Shown: positions 24,798-39,230, counted from the stretch's first letter. The stretch: 64,000 nucleotides of DNA from Lithospermum erythrorhizon (GCA_019722365.1 JADFUC010002067.1:50500-114499); one strand, 5' to 3'. Notes: generated by a model not told the origin, from the sequence alone. Made by a program: numbers and translations.

Positions 24798-25303
24798 AAC
24801 TAGCTCCCACCGAACCTAACACCATTCACATACATTTCTCAATCCAGCATTGTGCATATGCTTATCATGTTTGATTCGAGTTAGGAGTTTAGTTAAGGGG
24901 TCCGCTAAATTATCGTCTGTATCTACTTTACATACGACTACGTCTCCTCTTTCAGCTATATCTCGAATGAGATGGTATTTTATCAGTACATACTTGGATC
25001 GATGATGTTCTCTTGGTTCCTTAGCTTGAGCAATTGCACGATGTTGTCGCGTAGTAGTTATGCTTTGGATTACCGATATTAGCGCCACTCAGTTCACTTA
25101 TGAGCTTCTTGTCAATGGCTTCTTTGCGGCTTCGATCTTTTAATGTGCACTCGGCTTACATTCGAGTCGGCCGGTGCCTTGCTTGCTCTTGCACGAGGCA
25201 ATTTTGCTCCACCGTTCGAGGCGAGAATACGTAACGAGGCCCCGGGATCTAGAATCATCGCGTAAACCGATAACAACTTCATCTTCCCTCGTACACGAGA
25301 CAT
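24798..25303 (-). pseudogene. copia RNase H C-terminus (element C)
   Basis: Minus frame 25088-24816 contains AIAQAKEPREHHRSKYVLIK, then YHLIRDIAERGDVVVCKVDT and NLADPLTKLL. This is the C-terminal end of copia RNase H (KEPR..HxRSKHI..KYHLIRE...G.....V....N.ADP.TK). The adjoining minus frame 25303-25112 holds SNGGA and later scrambled codons of the preceding RNase H segment. RNase H degrades the RNA strand during reverse transcription. Frameshifts separate the two parts. Confidence 0.85.
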
Positions 25304-25714
25304 ACATCCTTAGTTTTTCTTAAGTACTTAAGGATAGCCTTTGTCCAACGTGCGTAAATCTCAAGGCGCGATTGGTAACCACTCGTTACACTCAGCGTAA
25401 GCGATGCGGTAAGTAATGCCCAGCGTGGCGTGCGTGATGGATCCTATGGCCTAGGCATATGGAACCTTACTGCGTACGTTATACCGGTTACGTAGTGGGA
25501 CTGCTCCGAACTTATTTATTGAGATAATCCGTATCGTAGGAAGATTACCCTTCTTGAGTCTTCCAAATGGAATCTATCACGAGAAACTTATCATTAGCAA
25601 GTGTTTACGGTTCGGTCAAATGGAAAGCTTCTTGAATGATTCATATGTATGCCAGTTCGAGAATATATTGGGCTTCTCACAAGTCTTTCGTTAGAAATAT
25701 TTTCATGTATGTTT

Positions 25715-25960
25715 GACTAATTCGAACATGGGTTTGTCGTTTCAATGATTAGTATGTAAATCACATACAGGGACCACAAATGCAATATGGTCAGCCCAAC
25801 CTTCTTGTATCTGAGAATCTTGCTTCGTTCCCCAGCAATCCAAAACTCTTGATTCTTCATTGAAATGAAGATTCCAACTTTAGATGCTAACTTCGAGTCC
25901 ATAAATGGATTTGTGGCTTGCGTACGCCGTGGAGTCACTTTGAGACATGTAAGCTTAGGA
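25715..25960 (-). pseudogene. copia reverse transcriptase fragment (element C)
   Basis: Minus reading about 25930-25740 gives HKSIYGL, then after a stop SWNLHFNE. Next come segments where the C-VYKK and LYVDD region of copia RT would be, but shifted between frames. HKSIYGLKQASRSWN is a hallmark of copia reverse transcriptase, and this copy differs by only a few changes. It lies between the pre-integrase and RNase H remnants as expected. Confidence 0.75.
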
Positions 25961-27233
25961 GGTTGTATCCTTATATACGACCTCTTACAGATTCCCGTTC
26001 AGGAATACCATTTTAAATCCATCATCATATTCGTAATCGTAATATGCAGCTGATAGCTAAGAAGAATCGAATGGATTTAAACTTGACAAGCGGGTGAGAA
26101 AGTTTCATCATGTCGATACATTGAATACGCTTGGAAACCTTTGGTATAAAATACAGCCTTATAAACATGGCGTTTTAGATCGCTATCCGATTCGTTTAGC
26201 GCGTTACCTTGATGGGTCTTGCTTCGGGTAAGTCGTCAGCGTCCATTACCGTTATGGTACGTTAGTCGATCTCGGATTTCATGGCTAAAGCCATTCATCG
26301 CGTCCCACTTTCCTCGTAGCTAGCCGTATGAAGAAGGCTCACCCAACACAACTAAGAAAACTTATACCGTACCATCTATCGGGTTCTTGTGAGCTTTATC
26401 GAGATCTTCTCATGGGTTGTTGAATACCGGAGGATTCGTCCACGATTTCTCATGGGTGAGTGGAACCCTGCTGTAGAGGGATCGCCTCACGATGAATTCG
26501 GTGTATTAGCAAGCTCCTCTTGTTCTTGAACTAATTGAGAACATTTTCTAGTTCTTTTATCCATGATTCACTTTCCAAAGGAAGACACGGTCACGGCAAA
26601 TAAATTTTGTTCTGCTTTTACGATAGAAGTAATACCGAGAGTTTTCTTAGGGTATCGATGAAAAGCATTGTCAGTTGGGTCCTAACATTAAATTTCTTAA
26701 CCATAGACTTGGCTGCCCAATTCTGGTATATGCTATCTTAGGGGTCTTAAACCGTAACTTCGTGTGGAGTTAATTTGATTTTGTTGGAACTTTTATTTAG
26801 ATGTATACGTGCGGTTTGTAATGCATAGATTGGATGGCAATGTTGAGGTACTCATCATCGATCGAATAAATGTCTAAAGGTCGATTCACCAGCTTCGGAT
26901 ACATGTTGTGTTGTGTTGTGGTGTTGTTCGGCGAGTGAGCGATTATGATCTACCGGATGTGACTCGAAGTCATGGCTCAAGTATTCTCCATTTATCGGTC
27001 GGAGCAGCAGTTGGTTTATTGAGTTGGTTCTCAACTCATGCGAAACTCTTTGAATACTTCAAAGGCTTCATGTTTAATGCTTGACGGATATATGTAACCA
27101 TATCCGATGTGAGTCGTCGGTGAAGGTTATAAAGTATGAGAAACAACCTCTTGCAAGTGTGTTAATTGGTCAGCGTACATGTTATGTATGATTTCCGACT
27201 AAATCGGCTGCCACTCAGTTCGGTGAAGGCGAC

Positions 27234-27677
27234 TTAGTCATCTTTCCGCCAGCGTATTCGCGTGTGTGAATGATTCAAATTCATCCAACATGGCTTCTGA
27301 GTCACGATCGCTCTAAGTCTTTTCATACGTTTGTCACTAATGTGACCAAGTCTGTAGTGCCACAGGTATGTTGGATTCAACTCATTCGATTTTCTCCTTT
27401 TAATATTCACGTTATAGGTCTCTTGTTTTGTGTCTAACACGTATAGACCGTTATCAAGCGTAGTAGTACCATAAATCATTCTATTTCGAGAAATAAAGCA
27501 ACATTCGACATTTATTGAAATTGAAAAGCCATCCAAAGTTAAACGAGAAATTGAAATAATATTTCTGCTCAAAGCAGGTACAAAGTAAACGTTATTCAAA
27601 ACAAGATTTAAACCCATAGGTAATGTTAATTTAGTAGACCCGATTGACATGACTTTTGATGCATTCTTGAGCCACAA
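27234..27677 (-). pseudogene. copia protease end and GAG-pre-integrase domain (element C)
   Basis: The longest copia frame left (147 codons). It reads LPMGLNLVLNNVYFVPALSR, then NIISISRL, typical of the region after the retropepsin domain. It then reads PTYLWHYRLGHISDKRMKRL, the zinc-binding LWH.RLGH segment that begins integrase. The frame starts inside the protein and shifts after KRMKRLRA. Integrase core motifs downstream (27234 to 26000) were not readable. Confidence 0.85.
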
Positions 27678-29589
27678 ATCCTTCGCCTTTCTCGACCATC
27701 TATGATTATGCAGTGCGTACGTTTAGAGCAAATATGATGATCCGAGGATCGGTTCAACTAGATTGCGTCCTCGAAAATGGATGGGAATAAGGCATCGAAT
27801 AAATGGAGTGCAGGAAGCCCGTCTGAGTGGAGCCAAAGCAGCGAAAGCCAGATAGATGGATGCTTGGAGTCGAGGATTGTTATAGAGGGGAGGCAGATTG
27901 AGACTAATGGCTTGATTTGGCTGTTAAGGTCATAATAACCCGACTTCTTAATGAGCCCGCAAAATCATTAATCGGAAATGAAGGGCCGTGAGGCTACGAC
28001 CCAGTAGCGGTCGAATAGACTATAAAGGTAAACCTTGAGGGACAAATCAAGTAAGTTCACTTTGATTCCCAAATTATTTCTTTTAAAACTAAACTCTTCG
28101 ATCCTTTACTAACTTGATCGTCGGTGTTCGACCGAACCTTGATCCTTATTTTTGTAGAACTCTCATTTGGACAAAGGCGTTTCAAAGTTTAACTTGAAAG
28201 ATTTGGCCAGGCTTAGGTGCTCAACCGGACGGATCGTCGGTCGTTCTTTGGTGGATTATGGATATGTCTTGAATTCTAGGATGGGAGTGAAGTGCTTTGT
28301 CGATTGAAAGAAAAGATGCCAAGTGATTGTATACTTTGAAATTCTTGACTTGGGAATCGTTCGATCTCTCCCGTCGGGAGGCGTCCCGAGCGTAACGTAT
28401 GTCGTACTAGCATGTCAGGTTCGCCCAGTGACCTCATACGACTTTAGAGTTGGTGTGACAATATTATAGCAATGGTGGGATTAGTTCTACTTAACAATAA
28501 TTACGATTATGCTAAGACATACATTTTATCAAGCCAAATTTATATCACATCAAACAAAAGGCTAAATATAACACTTGAGATACATGGTATGACTTACATA
28601 GAAAAATATGAAAGCTTTATTCTAGTTAGCCTTCGTTAACTATTATTTTCCTTTGCTTTGACTTCTACAGTGGGTCGCCATCTTTTAATTAACGGTTAAA
28701 TAGTTAATTCACATGTCATTCATTTAGGCAAAACTATACAGACCGTATTTCATAAATACAAATAAGTCATATCATAAATCTCATGGTATCCATCAATATA
28801 TCTAAACATATATTATACATGAACAAATTAAATTATCTAAATTATATTTATACATGTATAGCATGGATGAGTAAATTGAACGAGTATATATCTATCAATC
28901 GAATTGCATATACTATTATTTAATTAGCAGATAAAATAAAGGATTGTTTATTAAAATTCAACTCCGAATTTTATGTCATTATATAAGTATTTAATTATGA
29001 AATAATTTTATACTTATATCTGATTTAAATATTTTCAAAAAATTGTTGATTTCTAATCCAATTAATTATTTTTATTTTAACAAATTAAAATTAATTTTAG
29101 TTTAATCAGAAATATTTAATTATAATAAATTAAATTGGATAAAATTAATTCGAGATGAAGTTAATTTCAAATCAATTTAATCGATGTCGAGCGAGCGATA
29201 AGCGAGTAGGGCAAAAAGCTGGCCCGATTAAGGTTCGAACCTAGGATTGGCTCCCAAGTTAGAAAACCCCATCTCGCCTTTCGAGTGGGGTGGGCGTGTA
29301 TTTCACACGTTCCGCCTCTGAGGAGTGATGGTGAATTCGACTTTATGTTGTTTTTTCGACTTAATTTAATAATTTTTCAGATACAACAATTAATCAGACA
29401 ATTATTCTAGTATTCTAATATATTAATTTCAAAACTGATTAATTATTAATCATATTTAATTGTTATTCATACATAAACGAAGTTGAAGATTAACAGTAAG
29501 CAAATTATAACATATATTCGAACTTATGGAATTCGTGACTTAAATTAATTACATAAATACAATCTAACGACTTAGATTTCGTATACTAT

Positions 29590-30500
29590 TATTAGTGTTT
29601 AGCATTATAAATAATATTACAATAATACTTACATTGGATATGAATCCCTTGATAAAAGCTCACAGTTGTATAATAATAATTAGAGACATAAATATGTAGT
29701 GTTCTTCGGGAATAATTATGAGAATACGGCAATGGAGATATTGTGTGAAGACCAATGACGTCAGGGACACTCTAGATTGTCGCGCAGCGGTAACAAGTCT
29801 ACAGGAGTTTTATTAGAATTCGCTTTTAAAATATTGAAGCCCAGGAAGAAGTTGGGCAAAAAATTCAAGGGAATTTTCCGCCTCTTGTCGACCAAAATAG
29901 AAATTATGACAAGTGAATGAAGCGAGGAATTTTCCTTTTCGCGAAAGTGAATCTGAAAGTGAATGAGCAGAGTTTTTTATAAAAATGTAAGTGCTTTTGT
30001 GACACCAAAATCACACATTGTAGGGGTTTTGTGAAGAGTTAACAAAAACTTTACCGCCTCTTAAGTGTTTTAGTCGACTGACGTATTAGGGTAGGGGAAG
30101 TTACAGAATCTTACCGGCTTATCACTTTAAAATAAAGGCGCGTAAAATTAATTTAGGTAGAATATTGATAATGATTAAAAAGGAAGATTCCGGAACTAGG
30201 GTGTCTTTTCGACAATTGGAAATTAAAAGCTCGATGTTCTTCAATGATTCCGTTTAAACTTGAAAGTTATAATTAAATTATGAGCTTTACATGCCGTTGT
30301 ATGTGTGTGACATATATGAACTTGATTGACAAAGGCATATCTTAATTAATGTCAACGAGACATTATATATTAGTATATGATTATGAGAAGCGAACCACAA
30401 TGGCGTAAAGCAACGAGCATTATATCTGACTTAAAAAGCTTAAATGAGTAAATCGGTTTAATGTCGGGTATTCAGCGGGCATTATTGTCTCTTTATATTT
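29590..30500 (-). repeat. 5' LTR of element C
   Basis: Its inner part (29590-30060) matches 23735-24180 of the left LTR. It ends against LINE sequence at 30501. The internal DNA next to it (28500-29590) is AT-rich leader. It contains at 29231 a ggttcgaacct string like a polymerase III B box, but no matching A box or cloverleaf. Confidence 0.65.
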
Positions 30501-30501
30501 C

Positions 30502-31722
30502 AAGGGGAAGAAATTGAAAGAATATCACGAGTTGTGTGCAGCAGAGAAAACGTTCTACAATAGCAAGTCTAGGATCACTTGGGAAAAAGATGGAGACACT
30601 AGCACCAAGTTCTTCCATACCAGTATGAGAGTTCATCAAGCAAAAAACAAGATCACTACTATTAAGAACAAGTGGTTGATGACTATGATGAGGTTAAAAA
30701 GGTTGTTATTGATTTCGATAAAGATCTGTTCTCTGAATCTGGTGGGATTTTTGAGGGAATGCATGAGAAGCTCCAGGAAACTGACACAAGAAGAATCAGC
30801 AAGGATGATCAACAATTGCTTATTAGACCTATTACTGATGATGAAATTGAGAAGATTGTGTTTGGCTTGAAAAAAGGAAAGGCTCCATGTTCTGACGGAT
30901 TTCCTATTAAATTTTATAGAGATGTTTGGAGTATTATAAAGCCAAGTGTATGTGAAGCTGTTAAGACATACTTTGCTACTAGCCACATGTCAAGATATGC
31001 AAATAGCACTGCACTTACTTTGATTTCAAAGACAGAGCAACCTCAAACAATGAAGAAGTTCAGACATATTGCTTGTTGCAATACTTTGTACTAGATCATA
31101 TCCTCTATTCTTGCTGCCAGAATAAAGCACATTTTTGAAAAAGTTGTGGGAATTCAGCAAACAACATATGTGTCAGGAAGGAGAATAACTGATGGGATAT
31201 TGTTAATGCAAGAGTTCATGAGTGGGTATAATAGGACATCTGGCAAACCTAGGTGTGCTATCAAGATTGATATCATGAAGGCGTATGACACAATAAAATG
31301 GAAAGTCTTGTGGAAGGTTCTTGAGGTGCTTGATTTTCCAATGTGCATAACTGCTGCTTGGTTTTCAATCTCACTGAATGGTTCACTTCATGGCTTTTTT
31401 CCTAGCTCCAGGGGGTTGAGACATGGGAATCCTCTATCTCCATATCTCTTTATCATTGATATGGACATGTTCAATTATCTGCTACTGAAAAATGTTGAAG
31501 ATAAATGTAAGCTTACTAACATATGTTTTGCTGATGATTTGTTTGTTGTAGCTGGAGCCACCACAAGATCTTTTAAGGTCTTGGGTGAGACATTGGATGT
31601 TTTTGGAGAGATGTTAGGATTAAAGCGAAACTTTGACAAAAAAATACTTGTTATTTTGCTGGTACCACAGAGAAAAAGGAAGAAGACTTGAGCAGGATTA
31701 TGAGAATTTTAGTTGGCACATT
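30502..31722 (+). pseudogene. LINE reverse transcriptase, piece 3 of 4
   Basis: Reading resumes with LKEYHELCAAEKTFYNSKSR, then ITWEKDGDTSTKFFH, the usual lead into plant LINE RT. Across frames follow ITDDEIEKIVFGLKKGKAPC and SDGFP, TLISKTEQPQTMKKFRHIAC, CAIKIDIMKAYDTIKWKVLW, LRHGNPLSPYLFIIDMDMF and, near 31526, CFADDLFVVAG. The last is the FADD active-site motif. This enzyme copies LINE RNA at a nicked target. The order is complete but frameshifts (about 30665, 31645) and a stop (31092) kill it. It is interrupted near 31723 and resumes near 32232. Confidence 0.9.
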
Positions 31723-32231
31723 GCGTGAAGATACTCCTACAGTTTTTCTTGGCGTTACAGCAAAATTTTTTTTTGAAATCTTTTGTTAGTTTGGAATTTG
31801 ATGCGTGTTTCGTTAAACTGGCTTTTAAATTACCTGCTTGTGTATTCAAAAGTTTCATAGTGGTGCACGGGCGCGTCGTGGACGTGGTCGTACTTTGCGG
31901 TGTCTTGGCTAGCAGCGTCGGCATGGGTTCAGTCTACGGCGGCAAGTAATTGTTCTTTGAATCGAGAATTAGATGTATCGGTGTTGGGGTTGGCTATCTT
32001 TGGGCGTAATGGGGTAGTACGGGCCAAAATGCGAAGCGCATCTCGGATAACGCCGCGTGGTGATGAATTTGGCAGTGCGAGGCAGCCGTTGAGCATTATC
32101 AACGTAAAAGTTCCATAGTGAATAAATCCTTCTAATATCAATACATTCATTAATTGTTGTTTTATTCATTAATTATGGATATATATATAAAATTACATTC
32201 ATTCTTAATTGCTTCTTAATTAGCGTGAAAA
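31723..32231. mobile_element. 0.5-kb insert of unknown type within the LINE
   Basis: LINE text stops after LSRIMRILVGTL (about 31720) and resumes as REYLGVPLTTSQIT at about 32260. In intact relatives these two parts are only a few residues apart. The intervening DNA is flanked by gcgtgaaga (31723) and gcgtgaaaa (32223), which could be a 9-bp target duplication of the kind Mutator-like elements make. I see no terminal inverted repeats. The middle (31860-32110) is GC-rich with open frames on both strands, which might be captured host sequence. The right third is AT-rich with attcattaatt motifs. Confidence 0.45.
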
Positions 32232-33200
32232 TTACTAAGATGTCGAGTAAAAAAAATCGAAGGGAGTATCTTGGAGTGCCTCTTACTACTTCTCAGATAA
32301 CAGCTAGAGAATGTAGAAGCTTATGTGATAAGATATGTGGCAAAATTGATGGATGAGGAAATAATAAACTCAATTATGCAGGAAGTCTAACTCTTATAAA
32401 TTTTGTGTTATTGGGTACTTCAAACTATTGGGCTCAATGCTTGTTCTCGCCAGTTGGAGCTATTCAAGTTGTGGAGAAATACGTGAAGAATTTTCTATGA
32501 TTTGGTACTAGTATAACAAAGCATTTACAAAGGACTCAAGTAGGGAAGAGGAAATATGAAGGAGGGTTGGGCATTAAGAGTTTATAATTGTGGAATAATT
32601 CTTGCATGTGTTTTCATATTTGGAACCTCTATAGCACACAAGAGACTCTATGGGTCCAATGGATACGTCAAAGTGTTTGGGCACTTATTCTTGGGTATGG
32701 AGGAGATTGATAAGGCTTAGGGGATAGTCTTAGACCTCACATTACTATGAGGGTTGGAAATGAAAGAAGGTGCAACTTTATGTTGATAATTGGCATAAGT
32801 GAGAGTGCAGAATTGCGACATTATAGCAGATGTGGTGAGCAGGAATCATATGGTTGTTGGCAGGAAAATGACTCCCACCATTGATGAGGTACAAAGAAGT
32901 TTTCCCATGCTTGTTATGGGAAGTGACAACACTTTTGATTAACAATGAGAGGTTCAGAATTAAGAATAGCAGGAGTAATAGTTGATTGGTTTAAAATTGT
33001 TTGGATTAAGGGAAATGTCCCAAGTCACTGCATTATTGTGCACACAAAAGACAGATTGAAGGCCTCGAACATGTACAACCATATTCATCATTAGCGAGAC
33101 TATGGAAAGATGAACTTGCTTGCCAAAAATGGAGGTTCTAGTCTGAAGAACCAAGTTGTGAGTTGGTAATCTACCGCCTTATGGATTGAGAAAGCAAGTC
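32232..33200 (+). pseudogene. LINE RT thumb and zf-RVT region, piece 4 of 4
   Basis: Plus frames read YLGVPLTTSQITARECRSLC, then KLNYAGSLTLINFVLL and YWAQCLFSP. Next come a KYEGGLGIKSL segment and LWVQWIRQSVWA. This is the usual path after RT in plant L1-like elements. Near 32980-33090 the text DWFKIVWIKGNVPSHCIIVH followed by TKDRL matches the zf-RVT region (W..iW....P......W.....RL.T...L). Several stops are present. No poly(A) tail is obvious, and the 3' end is placed only by loss of similarity. Confidence 0.75.
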
Positions 33201-33493
33201 CGATTGAAGAGCTTGCATTAATGTGTGTTAATTCACTCATTAATCGTGTATAGTTGGAACAAGTTAGGCTAAATTTCATACGGCCACCTAAGCTATGGAA
33301 AACATTTTAAAGGATTCTGCGAGCATTTAAGCTTAAATAAAAAATGCGAATTGATTTTAATGATTGAGCTTTAGAAAAAATGCTTTTGACAGAAATCTAA
33401 CAATAGGTAAATATAAGCGGCAGCTTGAGGAAGATTACATGTATTACGGCTTTATGAGTCGTTTTAAAAAATAAATATGGCTTAGTGAATCGA
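33201..33493. other. spacer after the LINE, nothing recognised
   Basis: AT-rich sequence with no open frame, repeat boundary or motif. It may include the LINE 3' untranslated end. Confidence 0.4.
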
Positions 33494-33986
33494 TTTTTAA
33501 TAATCAATTTTAATTAATTCAATTAAAAAAACCATTATCTTCAACTCCACCCCTATCCCTACCCCGAGAATCATCCCTATCAACCATATTAGCTTTTTCT
33601 AACATGAAATGAAATGTCTTGGTAACTATTCAATTGTCTATTGTTCTATTCCATACTATTTCAATAATGCAAGAAAGAAATTATATGGATTCAACTGAAC
33701 CAGAGTGAGAATAAAAAAAAATTACCAAGATTGAAATCTCCAAAATGGGATTTTCCCTTTAACTCCACATATCTAAAATCTCGAAATCTTTTGTCATTAT
33801 TATAGGGTTTACTGCATAACAATTGCCCACAAAAACTTTCTTCCGACACCATCTTTCGATCTCGTACCATGATTTTCAAACTAAGGAAACTGAGTTATGA
33901 AATGAGGAAGGGGTGCGGTGGAGTTAGGTGGGGTAGAGATTAACGATATTTAAAAAAATTAAGTCATTAAAATTGATTATTAAAAA
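33494..33986. mobile_element. MITE-like element with about 75-bp terminal inverted repeats
   Basis: The left end tttttaataatcaattttaa is repeated inverted at the right end (ttaaaattgattattaaaaa). Inside these, actccacccctatccctacc on the left pairs with ggtggggtagag / gcggtggagtt on the right. The whole is 493 bp. A flanking target duplication is not evident. The interior carries a minus-strand frame (33879-33691, 62 codons) starting MKIMVRDRKMVSEESFCGQL. Its composition is less biased than that of chance frames nearby, so it could be a captured exon, but I recognise no family. Confidence 0.65.
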
Positions 33987-35130
33987 TGGGAAATACTTTT
34001 CGCACCAAAATAAAATTTTCCTATATCAATTTAAACTTTTTTGCCCTTTTATGTAAAAATATAGAAATTATCTCATTTTCTCCCAAAATTAATTTTAGAC
34101 TCATAATTCCCCAAACTCTCTCAAAAAAAAAAAAAATCTAATCATAAATGCACAGTTAACTTTTTTCTAATAGAAAAATTTATCAAATTAACTTGCATTC
34201 CTAAATGGATGATAATATTGCAGAAACAATGCCATTTGTATTGGATTATCATATTGTAGAAACAATGCTCTTTCAAATCAATCATTATAATTTGCAGGCC
34301 TGCCGCTTCAATGATTTCATAGCAGTAGATAGTCAATAATTTGTTTCATTGTTGTGATAAACAATGTTTGGTTGATTCAGCGATAGTCAACAATCACAAC
34401 AAACAAGATTCGATATTTGATATATTAGGTTCAATGTATTCAAATGGCAATTATTTATTTTCTAAATAATTCAATTAATAACAAAATACTTTCTCCATCT
34501 ACAGAATATTATCTAATTTTGGTTTTAATTATTATTTTATTAAAGTTGAATAAAATCACAATAAAATTTCTTTAAAAAAAATTATTATCAAATATTTGAT
34601 ACAAAAATGGTATGTTAATGAAAATGAATTGAGAGGAATACAAAATATATAAAAATATTTAATTGCAAAATTAAAATATCAAGAATCTTTAGGGACCGAA
34701 GTGGTACTAAATTTGTGAACTACATACGTTATTGTGACAAGTTGGTCCCAAACTCTGCATATACAATTATGATGAAATATCACCATCAAATACTCCATAT
34801 TTACAAGTTGACAAAACGCAAACCATATATAGTGTTCCACTTTTCAGTAGGTTTTTGGACTAATTCCTTTTAACCATTTTTCTTTCTCTAGAACTAGAAC
34901 TCATATAATAAAAGAAATTAAGAAAAAACGTTGCTGAAAGGCTATAATACATCATTGATGCTGAAAATCCGAAGTCACCACATTGGCAATCAAATTGAAA
35001 AAAACATATCATTCCCAGCACACCGATACATTCGAGAGAACTTTCTTAACCTAGAGTTTCATGGATGAAAAAAGCATAAATAAAGGAACAGGATCAAAAA
35101 GGCTTTTAACGCCATCGGCTAATCTACAAA
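33987..35130. other. AT-rich DNA downstream of the kinase gene
   Basis: No gene seen. At 34208-34279 a 36-bp unit containing atattg.agaaacaatgc is present twice in tandem. The segment next to 35130 is the 3' flank of the minus-strand kinase gene. A canonical polyadenylation hexamer was not identified within 150 bp of its stop codon. Confidence 0.5.
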
Positions 35131-37354
<2,224 letters not shown>

Positions 37355-38819
37355 GGTTACTTGCTTTTCTCTATAGTTTTGGTGATAGTGTGGTTTAGAA
37401 AAAAATAGGTTTTACCTTCGAATTTCGAACCTTACCGAATCGGATTCGAACGGATATTGTGTATAGAATATAGACATGTTTATCGGTCGATTCGAATGCA
37501 TTTAATAACCTCTGGTGAATAGGTAGATAGCATCGAGCAACTCAATAAGGTAGGTATGTTATTAGAACACTGAAATGGCATTGAACAACCCGAACGAGAT
37601 ATACATTTCCAATTTGATTCGGTGGGGTTAAGGGATAACCCTAGGATATCTTATTGACTCCATTTGTCGTTTTGGATAAATTTGGTATTGTGAAGTAGGC
37701 ATCTAATCGGATTCGAGCGGTTATGGGATAACTCGTGAAGGTAGATATGTTATCGATGGAATTGAGCTGGCGCCTCGCATAACTCGAAAGTACTAATATG
37801 TTATCGAGCTGGATAATTATCCTTATTTAGATTTATTGTTGTGTTAAAACTATTGCCCGTTTCCGAGATCCCACTGAAAATTCTCACCATAGATCAAGCA
37901 TTAGTCATGGGGGTACGGAAAGCACATGGTCATACTGGCTTTAAAATACTCAACTCGCTCTGAGTTAATTCACTCATTGTCTAATAAATTATCAAATAAA
38001 TTAATGGAGGTCTTGTATGTGTACAAGAGTAATTATCAATAACTAAGGTCGTGAATTTGATTATTAATGTTTCAAATAATTTTGTTTAATGTTCCAAATA
38101 TACACCTCTATATTTGTGTTAAAAAATAAGGCTGCTTTTTCATTGTGCTTAAAGTGAGCTAATAAACGAATTTTAATTCCGATACATTTTTAATCGATCG
38201 TTTCGGGTTCAAGTATAAAATCGGACTCGCTGTCTTATCGAATCCAGTCAAATACTTTAATACTCCCCACCCGCCTCGCTCAAGCTTCCAAAGAATAATC
38301 GCATGTCGCTTTTTTTTTTTTGTAGAAATTAACGATTAAAGAAGGACCAAAACCGGTAGCTAAAATATTGGAAATTTAAACAACCATATTTAAGTACGCT
38401 TTAACTTCGTAAATATTCATCCATTGATTTTATAATATCTTTTTTAATAATAAATAATGATTAAAATTAAGTAACAGTCGTAGATATAAGAGGTAAAATA
38501 TCATACCATCATATTATGAGTTTTGGTAACTGACAATATACTAATTATAGAAAGCATAACTTAATAACCTTTATTTTATTATTTGTTTTCGGTAGTTTTG
38601 TCATATGTAATCAAATATTATGGAAGTTGAATTTTAAATAAGCATTAATAAAAGCAGAAATAAAAATATTAAAAGCCTGGCCACTTCAGAACTACACCAT
38701 TGCGACTCCTTGGGAGATTATATATGTGATAGAGCAAAAATCTTGTCTACAAATAATGATCACATGGCGATTAACAAATCATATGATCAATGTCCATGAT
38801 AAGACATCTCCTTCAATCC
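37355..38819. other. intergenic region between the two divergent genes
   Basis: Contains the AK6 promoter side (37355 upward on minus), where no clear TATA box was identified. The rest is AT-rich with no gene. 37480-37800 has imperfect repeats of a gtaggtatgttat-type phrase (near 37550, 37740 and 37795). Confidence 0.45.
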
Positions 38820-39025
38820 GACATCTGGCCGCCTTTGCGGTAAGCGCCTGCTGTGATCGGGCGCTGCAGACGACCTCACGGGCAGCAGTTAATTGTCGTT
38901 GAATCCATCGCGCCAGATCGCTGCCATCTCGGCTATACTAGGCGCCAGGAAGCACATGACCATTCGGGAGACACATCCTAATAACCTCACACGGCATTGA
39001 CTGGGCCATGACGCCCGCCAGATCA
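38820..39025 (-). pseudogene. possible RNase H-like fragment
   Basis: A GC-richer island in AT-rich DNA. Minus translation gives LGCVSRMVMCFLAPSIAEMA, then AIWRDGFNDN. After a stop it gives LLPVRSSAAPDHSRRLPQRR and PDVGLKE. The spacing is reminiscent of plant retroelement-derived RNase H-like domains, where an AE..A...G motif is followed about 15 residues later by an S D-type segment and a (R/K)RPDV..KG stretch. The match is loose, with an in-frame stop and no catalytic set confirmed. It ends about 200 bp upstream of the hydratase start. Confidence 0.3.
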
Positions 39026-39230
39026 ACATAAGGATCAATAAAAAAAGATGGTGATTAAGAACCCACAAATGCTTTTCTCCAACTACGATTTTATTTATTT
39101 GTATTGGAATCTTCAAAGATTTGATTACTATAGTATAACTCCCATTCTCAATGTCATCTATTAGTCTGCACAAAGTATCATTAGTCCATATTCTAATAGT
39201 AGTATCCAATTTATATTTGAGCTCAAGAAA

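Larger units (their letters stand above)
23735..30500 (-). mobile_element. Ty1/copia retrotransposon C, inserted in the LINE
   Basis: The insertion splits the LINE ORF2 linker. The left boundary is taagg/TGTTGGG and the right is TATATTT/caagg, a possible 4-of-5 target duplication. Partly similar LTRs flank it; shared blocks include ttcttcg.gaata, gtgaagagttaa and gcgaagtgaat-like text. Minus-strand remnants of copia pol lie between them in the correct order: pre-integrase domain at 27.2-27.7 kb, reverse transcriptase at 25.7-25.95 kb, RNase H at 24.8-25.3 kb. All are interrupted by frameshifts. LTR similarity is clear only for about 430 bp, so the outer limits of each LTR are approximate. Confidence 0.8.

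Noticed and set aside
29225..29290. ggttcgaacct string resembling a tRNA/SINE B box
   Set aside because: No A box at a suitable distance, no acceptor stem or cloverleaf on either strand, and no poly(A) end. It lies in the leader of element C.
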